Assembly: GCF_900660615.1 (NCBI RefSeq)
Contig: NZ_LR215023.1
Coordinates: 744,001-808,000, forward strand
Source: Malacoplasma iowae
Lineage (GTDB): Bacteria > Bacillota_I > Bacilli_A > Mycoplasmatales > Mycoplasmoidaceae
DNA length: 64,000 bases
Reading direction: 5' to 3'
The first letter of the stretch is position 1. Each line of letters opens with the position of its first letter. Positions 55,621-64,000 of this stretch are shown one piece after another. A model generated the notes under the pieces. That model saw only the letters and a program-made list of their open reading frames with translations, was not told the DNA's origin and did no database searches. Made by a program: the position numbers and the translations under genes.

Positions 55621-56520
55621 TTATTTTGTTTTATTAGTTGTTTTTTTACTATCTACCTTAGTTTCTATTTTATTTTCCTCAACGTTTTTGTTTTTGTTAT
55701 TGTTTTGGTTTTCATTATCAATTTCTAATAAATCATCACTTATTTCATTAACCACATTATTTTCTTCTTTGCTTTTAAATCCATCCCAAACAATTTTGAT
55801 ATTGAATTTCTTTAAAACTTTATTAACTAGATACAAAACATTCCCAAGCAATGATATAGAAATGGTTGAAGCTAAATAATAAATGTAATTTCCTTTAGTA
55901 GGATTTAATCCTATTGGTATATTAATTTCACTGCCTGTACCACTAGGGTCTGATCCTGGAATTTTAATATCAGTTCATGGAATTTTAGTTCCAGTTATAG
56001 TTATAACCCGATTATCAATTATTGGTCCTTGAGTTTCAATAACATTATTTTTACCAATCCCAATTGGAATACTTGAATTATTAAACCCAAAAGAAAGCAT
56101 AAATGATGAAACAAAAAATAAAATAAATGCAAAAGTAAATAAACATAATTTTCAAATAATAATTTTGTTACTTTTTATTAATACAATTGTTTCAATAAGA
56201 ATATTCAAGCAAGTGGAAAATCCAAAAAATGATGCTGCAAACGCAATGTGGACTGCATTTTTATTTGTAAATAATCATTGCAAAAATAAATGATAATTTC
56301 CCTTATTAATAACAATATTTCCAGTTTGATTTGAATTTGATATTGTAGCATTTCATGATTGGTTTCCATTAATCAAATAAATAATTGATGATGCTAAACC
56401 CAAAGAAATAAACATAGCGATAAATAACAAAGTAAAATAATTTATGTATTTTAAATAAATCGGAAAAAACTTTTTTACTATCTTAAAAATTTCACTAGTT
56501 CTTATTTCAATTTGTACCAT
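55621..56520 (-). CDS. membrane protein with four helices and acidic Asn/Lys tail, 299 aa
   Basis: Read as one frame from ATG 56520 (after TATAGGTGTTGTT). Helices: YINYFTLLFIAMFISLGLA, FAASFFGFSTCLNILIETIV, LCLFTFAFILFFVSSFML and YLASTISISLLGNVLYLV. A loop of ~70 residues lies between helices 3 and 4 and is rich in Ile, Pro, Thr and Gly (ITGTKIPWTDIKIPGSDPSG), probably outside the cell. The last ~75 residues are a charged cytosolic tail. General layout resembles the proteins at 45460 and 53758. No family recognised. Confidence 0.75.
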
Positions 56521-56661
56521 AACAACACCTATAATTTATTGATTTAATACTCTATATTTTTATACACTATTTAAAATTAAAAATAAATACTTGTAAATAA
56601 TGTAGTCATTACATTTTGGTTTTATTTTATATAGATGCTGTAAATTAAAATGACAATGAAA

Positions 56662-56693
56662 AAGACATTGCTATAGTTAACAAGCAATGTCTT
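56662..56693 (-). terminator. terminator of the tmRNA gene
   Basis: 11-bp stem AAGACATTGCT / AGCAATGTCTT followed by TTTTC on the minus strand, 12 bp beyond the CCA end. Confidence 0.88.
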
Positions 56694-56704
56694 GAGGTTA
56701 TAAT

Positions 56705-57098
56705 TGGTGGAGATGACGGGAGTCGAACCCGTTTCCACAAACAAATTTCCAATAAAGTCTACAGTTTAGTTCTAATTTAAATGTCCCAATATACAAAGGC
56801 TTAGAACAACCCGCATAAAGGTAATCCTATATTGTTTCATTAAACCTTATAGAAATCAGTTTAACTATCCATTTAAGTTTTCTTAATGATAATGGAAACC
56901 ATTAAGAGATTTCAAAACAATTAATTAAGCAATTGCGAAATTAGCTTGTTGTTGAGAAATAGCGTTGATTTCGAATGCATCTAATTCAACGTTATCATTT
57001 TTGTTTGAGTTAGCATTTATTTCTACCTCGACAGCTATAAAGGGCTTACCCTACTGCATTTAAAGGATCATCATTCATGTCGAAACCGTGACATCCCC
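56705..57098 (-). ncRNA. ssrA: transfer-messenger RNA (tmRNA, ssrA)
   Basis: 394 nt on the minus strand. The 5' end GGGGATGTCACGG pairs with the 3' CATCTCCACCA as the acceptor stem, and GGTTCGACTCCCG is the T-arm with TTCGACTC. The mRNA-like part encodes a tag that starts Ala-Asn-Ser-Asn-Lys-Asn and ends QQQANFAIA before a TAA at about the centre of the molecule. It rescues stalled ribosomes and marks the released peptide for proteolysis. A TATAAT box (57105-57110) is 6 bp upstream of the predicted 5' end, which supports this boundary. The CCA end is encoded. Confidence 0.95.
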
Positions 57099-57104
57099 AA
57101 CCAT

Positions 57105-57110
57105 ATTATA
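57105..57110 (-). promoter_or_regulatory. -10 box of ssrA
   Basis: TATAAT six bases before the first G of the tmRNA acceptor stem. Confidence 0.75.
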
Positions 57111-57228
57111 AATTAAATAATTTTTAATACTAATAATATTTATAAATTGCCTATTATGTTTTAAAAAACAACAAATAATTTTGTTAAAAAATATTTTTAA
57201 TTACTCATCATCAAAAGTTTAATATTAT

Positions 57229-59052
57229 TTATTCATTCACATAATTTGATTTATAAAGTTGATAATAAAAACCTTTGTTTTTTAACAACTCTTTGTGGTT
57301 TCCAATTTCTTCAATGATTCCATCTTTAATAACAATTATTTTATCAGCATCAATAATTGTACTTAATCTATGAGCAATCATAATAACTGTCTTATTTTTT
57401 GACGCATGTACAATTGCATTTTGAATATCTTTTTCAGTTTTAGAGTCAACATAACTTGTGGCTTCATCAAGAATTAAAATTTTTGATTTAGATAAAATTG
57501 CTCTAGCAATTGATAACAATTGTAGCTGACCTTGAGAAAAATCTAAATCTTCATTTACTTCTGTATTATATCCATCTTTAAGTTGGCTTATGAAATAATC
57601 TATATTGGCTAATTTTGCTGCATTAACAACATCATCATATGTTGCTTTTTTGTTTCCATATCTAATGTTTTCATAAATCGATTGTGAAAACAAAAAAGAA
57701 TCTTGAAGAACTATTGATATATTTTCCATTAAAGATGATCTTTTAATTGTTTTTATATCTTTGTTATCAATGTATATTGTTCCTTTATCTATTTCATAAA
57801 ATCTTGAAAGTAAATTTATAATGGTTGTTTTTCCACTACCTGTTGGTCCAACAATTGCTATTTTTTGATTTTGCTTAATTTCAAAAGTTAAGTTAGATAA
57901 TACGTTTTTATTTTCTTGGTAACCAAATGTAACATTATCAAATTTGATAATCCCATTTGAATTTAACTCAATATCCCCATCATCACTTATTTCTGGATAC
58001 TCTAAAACTTCATTTACCCGTTTAAAACTTATAAATATTTTTTGAACAACACCAACAAGTTTTAATGAATTTGCAAGTTCACCCATTAAGAAAAACATAA
58101 GTAATGAAAATGATGTTACCAATCCAACTTCCATTTTTGGAAATAAAACACTACCAGATGGAAGGTTATAGTATGAAAAGATAATTCCAATTAAATATAT
58201 AAAAGATGAAAGTATATATTGAAAAAGCTCATTCGATGGTCAAACCATACCAATTAACATTTCAGCTTTTTTATTGTATTTATTTTCTTTAATTGATTTT
58301 TTTAAATAAATATCATAATTTTTTTCATAAAGACCAAACATTTTAATTACTTTACGATTTTCAATATCTTGTTCAATTAAAGCATTTAGTTCTCCAAGTG
58401 CTGTTTGTTTTTTCAAAAATTTTGGAGCACTTAACTTTGAAAAAATAAAAGAAGTTAAGATACCCAAGATAATAAAAATTAATGAAAGTAAAGTAAGAAA
58501 TGGACTGATGATAAACATCGCAATTAATGTACAAATAACAATTGTTGGCATTGTAAAAACATTTCCCATAGCAAAAGCAAAATTAAGTGCTAATGTGTTT
58601 GCATCAAGAGTTGTTCTTGAAAGTAATTCACCAGACATTTTATTTTCAATTAAAGAATAAGGAATTTTATTAATTTTAAAAAATAACAAACTTCTTACAA
58701 ATGACCCTAAAGAATATGATGTTTTAAGAACTAGTTTATTTACAATGAAATAAATAACACCATATAAAAGATAAGCAATCAATATAAGTGAACTTCTAAT
58801 TAAAAGATCAATAAAAGCTTGTTTAACAATCTCAGTTTCAGTAATACCAACCGTTACAAAATCACCAGGATTTGAAATTCTAACAAAGCTATCTTGCAAA
58901 ACAAGACCAGCTCCTATAGATGCTGCAATTGAAAAAATTGTTTTTAAAAAAGTTAAAACCATAGCAATAATAAAAATTTTTTTATTACTACCAATTAGTT
59001 TCCATATTTTAAGAAAGTCACTTCAATAATTTATTTTATGATTATTTTCCAT
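57229..59052 (-). CDS. heterodimeric ABC exporter half with consensus Walker B, degenerate signature
   Basis: 607 aa. N-terminal six-helix exporter domain (residues ~25-340), C-terminal ATPase with Walker A GPTGSGKTT, Walker B ILILDEAT with the catalytic Glu, H-loop IAHRLST, but signature DFSQGQLQ instead of LSGGQ. It pairs with the upstream gene, whose features are the mirror image. The ATG at 59052 follows AGGTGAATAG, which contains the stop of the partner gene; the 2-bp gap supports one-to-one coupled synthesis. Substrate unknown (drugs, lipids or peptides in this MdlB/BmrD-like class). Confidence 0.92.
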
Positions 59053-59054
59053 TG

Positions 59055-60818
59055 CTATTCACCTATAGTTTTTTGAGAATCATAAATATCTTTATAAAGA
59101 ATACATTTTTTTAATAAATGGTTATGGTTACCTTTATCAATTATTTTTCCTTTATTAAATACCAATATTTCATCAGCAAATGAAATTGTTTTAATTTGTT
59201 GTCCTGAGATAATTATTGTTTTATCTTTGAAATCTTTTTTTATTGTTGCTATAACTTTATCTCTTGTAACATTATCTAAAGCACTTAATGAATCATCTAG
59301 TATTAAAATATTTGCTTGCTTAATAAAAGCTCTTGCTAGTGATAATCTTTGTTTTTGTCCACCAGAAAGGTTTAAACCTTTTTCTGAAACAATTTCATCA
59401 ACACCACCTTTTTTACTAACAAAATCATATGCTTGTGCTTGTATCAATGATGTTTTTATTTCTTCATCAGTTGCATCATTTTTTCCCATTAAAATATTTG
59501 ATTTAAAAGTACCTTGATAAATTAATTTTTCTTGAAAAGAAATTGAAATGTTATCTCTTATATTTTTTTGATTTAAGTTTTTGTAATCAATACCACCAAT
59601 AGAAATAGAACCATGCTCAACATCATATAAATTACAAATTAAATTTATTAGTGTAGATTTACCACTACCTGTTGGCCCAATTAATCCATATATTTTATTT
59701 TTTTCAAACTTAACATTAATATCTTCTAAAATCCATGATGAGTCATTTTCATATTTAAAGTTAACATCTTGTAAAACAATTTCATAATTTTGAATTTTTT
59801 GATTTTCGTTTGTTTGATCTATATTTTCTTTATTGCTATTTAAAATTTCTTTAACTCTTTTAAAAATTGGTTTAACCCTATTGAAAGATACATAAACTTC
59901 AAACATTGAAGAAACTGCAAATATTGTTTCCCATAAATAGTTAATGAATGCTACAAGTAATCCAATAGATATTTTTGTTCCACCAAAAAAATATTGGTTA
60001 TAGTTTACAACTCCACCAATTATTAATAAAAACACTGTAAGGGTATTAATTATAACTAGTATGAAAACAAATATACTATAAATTAAGTTATCTCCTTTTA
60101 ATACATTGATATTTCATTTTTTGTTATATTGTTCAAACCTTGCTGATTGTTCATCTAATAAACTAAAACTTCTTATTATTTTATTACCTACAATATTTTC
60201 TCTCATAACTCTATTTGTACCATCAAGTGATTTATTGGATTCAATATAGTACTTATAAGATTTTTTATTAGCATAAAAACTAAATAAAATAACTACTGCT
60301 AATATGATTGGATAAATTAAAGATAATAAAGGACTTAATATCAAAGAATAAACAATACAACATATTGTCACTGCTATTCTTTCAAATAAAAAAGTAAATG
60401 TATTAATTAATGTATTTTGTAACTCATTAAGATCATTTGTTAATCTATTATTAATTGAAGAAATTCCAATTTTATTAATATCATTTTCTTTCATTAATAA
60501 GAAACTATAAAATAGTTTATTTCTTATTTTAAAAGATAAAGTCAAAGCTATTTTTGTTGCATGCATTCTTGTATAGAATTTTAAAGAAAATCCAATTATG
60601 TTACACCCAATTATAAAACCAAATAATTTTAAAGAATATTCAATTGCTTCTTTATAAGTTAGCGTTTGGCCATTCTCTTGAACTTTAAAAAATTGATCAG
60701 TCATTTCCCCAATTAAAAATCATTGTGCTGAATTAATGATCACTCAAATTAATGTAACAAAATAAACTCATATCAAGATAAAAATATCTTTCTTGTCAAA
60801 AAATTTGAAAATAAACAT
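59055..60818 (-). CDS. heterodimeric ABC exporter half with degenerate Walker B and H-loop
   Basis: 587 aa. Six-helix exporter domain followed by an ATPase domain with Walker A GPTGSGKST and a canonical signature LSGGQKQR. Walker B reads ILILDDS with Asp in place of the catalytic Glu, and the H-loop His is replaced by Gln (ISGQQIKTI). These are the marks of the degenerate-site subunit of TM287/288- and BmrCD-type exporters. The ATG at 60818 is needed to keep helix 1; it has only a weak GGG upstream and a TATAAT 3-8 bp before it, so the message may be nearly leaderless. Confidence 0.9.
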
Positions 60819-60893
60819 TATATTATAACCCGCTTTCGTAACTGATTATTAAAAAACATTCACATGAATTATAATACAATATTTAATTTAAAA

Positions 60894-61790
60894 TTAACCA
60901 AAAGCTATATCAAGTGTCATCATTATTACAAACCCTATCATAAAGAAACACACAGCTAAATCGCTATGGTTTCCTCTACTTGCCTCAGGAATTAGTTCTT
61001 CAACGACAACATAAAGCATTGCTCCAGCTGCAAAAGAAAGAAAATATGGTAAAACACTTGTAATTGTTCCAACTAATGCAACTGTAATAAAACCACCAAT
61101 TGGTTCAACAATTCCAGATAAAGCGCCATATAAAAAAGCCTTTCATTTGCTAAATCCATTTTGTCTTAAGGGCAAACTTATAGCTGCACCTTCTGGGATA
61201 TTTTGAATAGCAATTCCAGTTGTTAAAGATAATGCTGCACCAATATTAATACTATTATTAGTTTGCAAAGCTAAAGCAAAAGATAACCCAACAGCCATTC
61301 CTTCTGGAAGGTTATGTAATGTAATAGCTGCCATTAATAAAGAAGTTTTTTTATACCCTAATTGACCCTTATGAATATTATTTTGTTTTTGTATGTTGAT
61401 TCTGTCAATTCTCTTTATTTTATTTCTGTTTTTTAATTTTAAAATCTTATCACTAATAAAAGTCCCTTCTGGTGCTTTATTTCCTAAATGAATGTGTGGG
61501 ATAAGTTTATCTAACATATACAAAAATAAAGCTCCAACAGATACACCAACAATTGCTGGTACATATTCTGGAACTGATTTATCTTTTGCTAAATCAATTG
61601 CTGGAATAATTAGTGATCAAATGCTTGCAGCAACCATAATACCTGAAGCTAATCCTAAACAAATTCTTTCAAACTTTAAGCTTATCTTATTGAAAAATAA
61701 AACAACAGCTGCTCCAAGTGCAGTTGTTAAAAAGGTTAGACCTGTTCCAAAAAATACACCTCAGTATATATTTAAATTTTCAAAAAACAT
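60894..61790 (-). CDS. ZIP-family metal transporter
   Basis: 298 aa, eight helices. Helix 4 carries AAITLHNLPEGMAVGLSFA and helix 5 TGIAIQNIPEGAAISLPL, the metal-binding HNxPE and xNxPE motifs of the ZIP (ZupT-like) family. Between helices 3 and 4 is a cytosolic loop with HIHLG and many basic residues. It imports divalent metals such as zinc, iron or manganese. RBS TAAGGTGATTAAG. It lies just upstream of the ABC exporter pair, with 75 bp between. Confidence 0.9.
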
Positions 61791-61876
61791 CTTAATCACC
61801 TTAAAAAATTTGTTAGTTTAATTAGACATATTATATCTTTTAAAAAACGGATTGATGATTTATTTATTTAAATAAA

Positions 61877-61909
61877 AATAACTATTCACAAAACATGTAA
61901 ATAGTTATT
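61877..61909 (-). terminator. terminator of fakA
   Basis: 10-bp stem AATAACTATT / AATAGTTATT with a 13-nt loop and a T-rich 3' side on the minus strand. Confidence 0.78.
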
Positions 61910-61954
61910 ACACAAAATAAATTAAATAATTTTTTTATAAAAAAAATATTAATA

Positions 61955-63670
61955 TTACATAATTCCAATATAGTATTGATAAAGTTTTTGGTTTCCAGAA
62001 ACCGCTTTTATTTTAATTCCATAATTTTCATTAACAAATTTTTCAATATTTCTAACTTCTCTCAAAGAAATACCTTGTCCATAAATTAAATAAACCATTT
62101 CAGGTTTTCTTATTTTAGCTTTCATTTTTTTAATTAATGAAATAGCAGCTGATTCTGTTGATTTTTCAGATAAAACAATTCTTTTATCTAAAATACCAAT
62201 GTTATCTCCTTTTTGAACCATAACATCATTAAATTTTGCTGTTTTAACTGATTTAGAAATTAAACCAGTAATTGATTTTTTAACAACCTTATTCATTTCT
62301 TTTTGATTTTCATAAATTGATAATGATGAATTAAAGTTCAAACATGCCAACATTGATTCCATTAGGTTTTTACCTCTAACAATGGAAACATTAACTTTAT
62401 TTTTTAAAAGTTCAACAGTTTGTTCAGCACTTAAAATGATATTAGAATCATCAGTTACAACAATAACATTTTTAGATTTTGTATCTTTTATACTATTTAA
62501 AATATCATTAGTTGATGGATTACCAGTATCTTCTGTTATTATTGAATTTTCAATATTTAACTCTTCTAAATAATATTCAGAAATTTTCTGAGACGGCAAA
62601 GTAACAACAAGTTTTACATCATCGACAAGTTGAGTTGTTTTAAACATATCTTTAGGATTAATTTCAGGATGAGTATCTAAATATTGTTGAGTCATATTTT
62701 CAACTTTAATTTTTAAAAACTCACCATATTTTTGACCAACCAATAAAACCTTATATGGTTCTAAAGCATGCATGTGCACTTTAATAATATCTTCATCTGT
62801 AACAACAATTAACGAATCACCAAAAGCAAGCAATTCTTTTTCAAAAGAATTTTTGTTAAATTTTTCTTTCTCTTTTTGTCCATCATAAGTAATAAAATTT
62901 TGTTGAATAATAAATTCACAACAATATCCAAATCCTTCTTCTGAAATTTCAGATCTTGATTGGTTATTAATAAAAGTGTTTTTAGAATTAATAGTTATAT
63001 CTTTTATATCAGATTCATCTTTTTTAAGTTTTTCATTACTTTTATCTGTAACTAAGCTACCACTAACACAAAGATACATTCCCTCAAAAAATTTACAAAG
63101 ACCATAACCACCAGAATCAACAACTTTTGCCTCTTTAAGAGAAATTAACATTTCTGGTGTCTTCTTTAAAATATGAAAACCAACTGAAACAATTTCTTTA
63201 AAAAAATGTTCAATATCATCAATTTCTTTAGTTTGCATTTCTTCTGAAATGACTCTAATAATTGTAAGAATAGTTCCCTCTATTGGGTTTGTAATGCTTC
63301 TATAAGCTCTTTCTTTTGCAGAAATTAAACACTTTTTTAATAAATCACAATCAAGTTTATTATTTTCCTCTTTAATAGAATCAAAAAAACCTCTAAAAAT
63401 TTGACTAAAAATAACCCCTGAGTTACCTCTGGCATTCATTAACAATTGTCTTGAAAGAATTGATGTTATCTCAACAAATGTACTATTATCACTAATTTTT
63501 TGGAGCGTTGATTCATATGCGCTATTAGTAGTAATTTTTAAATTAGTTCCAGTGTCACCATCAGGAACTGGGAAAACATTTAATTCGTTAATATAATCAC
63601 AACTATCTGTAATTTGCTGACAACCAGCTCCAAACATATCTAAAAACTTTTTACTATCTATTGTTTTCAT
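61955..63670 (-). CDS. fakA: fatty acid kinase catalytic subunit (DAK/YloV family)
   Basis: 571 aa. N-terminal DhaL domain binds ATP-Mg: NVFPVPDGDTGTNLKIT (Asp37, Asp39) and LLMNARGNSGVIFSQIFRGF. The middle has the EGFGYCCEFIIQ and DSLIVVTDEDIIKVHMHA elements typical of YloV/FakA; the C-terminal third is the DegV-like dimer domain. FakA phosphorylates fatty acids bound by a FakB (DegV) partner, feeding exogenous fatty acids into phospholipids, which suits a mollicute. No fakB gene lies in the window. It lies 17 bp downstream of the Asp23-family gene. Confidence 0.93.
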   Translation of the reverse strand: MKTIDSKKFLDMFGAGCQQITDSCDYINELNVFPVPDGDTGTNLKITTNSAYESTLQKISDNSTFVEITSILSRQLLMNARGNSGVIFSQIFRGFFDSIKEENNKLDCDLLKKCLISAKERAYRSITNPIEGTILTIIRVISEEMQTKEIDDIEHFFKEIVSVGFHILKKTPEMLISLKEAKVVDSGGYGLCKFFEGMYLCVSGSLVTDKSNEKLKKDESDIKDITINSKNTFINNQSRSEISEEGFGYCCEFIIQQNFITYDGQKEKEKFNKNSFEKELLAFGDSLIVVTDEDIIKVHMHALEPYKVLLVGQKYGEFLKIKVENMTQQYLDTHPEINPKDMFKTTQLVDDVKLVVTLPSQKISEYYLEELNIENSIITEDTGNPSTNDILNSIKDTKSKNVIVVTDDSNIILSAEQTVELLKNKVNVSIVRGKNLMESMLACLNFNSSLSIYENQKEMNKVVKKSITGLISKSVKTAKFNDVMVQKGDNIGILDKRIVLSEKSTESAAISLIKKMKAKIRKPEMVYLIYGQGISLREVRNIEKFVNENYGIKIKAVSGNQKLYQYYIGIM

Positions 63671-63687
63671 TTATTTCACCTTACTAA

Positions 63688-63936
63688 TTAGTCGCACAAA
63701 ATTATATCCACTTTATAATCTTTAGAGTCTGTATGTTCATTTAATGTGTATGCAATCTGTTTTTGTATCATTGATATTAATTCAATAAAATTAATGTTTT
63801 TATCTATTAATTTAAGTTTGATAGTTATATTTTTTTCGTTAATTACAATGTCACTATCTTTAATATCTGTTGATATACCAGGAGCTGTATCCAAACTTTT
63901 TTTTACTAACTCTTTTGTTAACTTTACAGAGAACAT
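63688..63936 (-). CDS. Asp23/Gls24 family protein (short)
   Basis: 82 aa, shorter than the ~120 aa of B. subtilis YloU but in the same conserved place before fakA. It has the alternating beta-strand/helix layout (SDIVINEKNITIKLKLI, FIELISMIQKQIAYTLNEH, YKVDIILCD). The role of the family is unsettled; links to envelope stress are reported. RBS TGAGGGGTTTAT. Confidence 0.75.
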   Translation of the reverse strand: MFSVKLTKELVKKSLDTAPGISTDIKDSDIVINEKNITIKLKLIDKNINFIELISMIQKQIAYTLNEHTDSKDYKVDIILCD

Positions 63937-63959
63937 ATAAACCCCTCATTAATTTTTTT

Positions 63960-63965
63960 ATTATA
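63960..63965 (-). promoter_or_regulatory. -10 box of the Asp23-fakA operon
   Basis: TATAAT on the minus strand, 24 bp before the ATG at 63936. It suggests that this short gene begins the transcript. Confidence 0.6.
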
Positions 63966-64000
63966 ATATATTTTAAAAAAAGTACTTAACAATTTTTTAT

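Overview
The window is AT-rich, and almost every long gene is open only if UGA is read as tryptophan. There are no peptidoglycan genes. Lipoproteins carry mollicute lipoboxes, and the opp, purA-purB and rpsP-trmD-rplS blocks are all of mollicute type. The source is therefore a wall-less mollicute (translation table 4), most likely of the Mycoplasma mycoides / Entomoplasma / Spiroplasma side of the class. The species cannot be fixed from sequence reading alone. No rRNA or tRNA genes were found. The one stable RNA gene is a tmRNA (56705-57098).

Layout. 1-6273 (minus): a polytopic membrane protein cut by the window edge, two tandem 661-671 aa paralogues of unknown function with C-terminal membrane hairpins, and an AAA ATPase. 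6377-13423: two large paralogous lipoproteins, the downstream one broken by an in-frame stop, separated by an IS30-family insertion. 13496-16899: an unknown protein, leucyl aminopeptidase and small membrane proteins. 17104-19681 (plus): purA-purB, the two-step and terminal reactions of AMP synthesis. 19879-23842 (minus): a three-gene surface-glycan-like operon made of a nucleotidyltransferase, a membrane glycosyltransferase, and a fused histidine-phosphatase/sugar-kinase-like protein. A second IS copy lies just upstream. 25230-28607: an ABC-2 exporter, CutC and a small membrane protein. 28574-37343: the complete oligopeptide importer oppABCDF, with a long leader that holds a 36-codon ORF and a strong hairpin. 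38091-40042 (plus): yaaA, a thioredoxin-like protein and a PHP phosphoesterase. 40202-45301 (minus): uvrB, an M20 amidohydrolase and rpsP-trmD-rplS. 45460-46305: a membrane protein with an Asp/Tyr-rich tail, then a third IS copy. 47548-50071: a glucose-type PTS EIICBA gene frameshifted at the active-site histidine of its IIA domain, preceded by a small membrane protein. 50212-54510: an M60-type metalloprotease and a membrane partner. 54749-64000: a nitroreductase, a membrane protein, tmRNA, a heterodimeric ABC exporter, a ZIP metal transporter, and the fakA/Asp23 pair.

How it fits together. The content is that of a parasitic or commensal cell living on imports. It takes up peptides (Opp) and degrades them (PepA, M20), takes up sugar by PTS, salvages purines, and decorates its surface with lipoproteins, a glycan and a secreted mucinase-like protease. 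The most distinctive signals are these. Three identical 1162-bp IS30-family copies each sit inside, and duplicate, an intrinsic-terminator hairpin of 29-37 bp. The ptsG gene is frameshifted exactly at the phosphorylated histidine. The lipoprotein has a nonsense mutation. There is an 18-bp homopolymer in front of the glycan operon. The two ABC exporter halves have complementary degenerate ATP sites.
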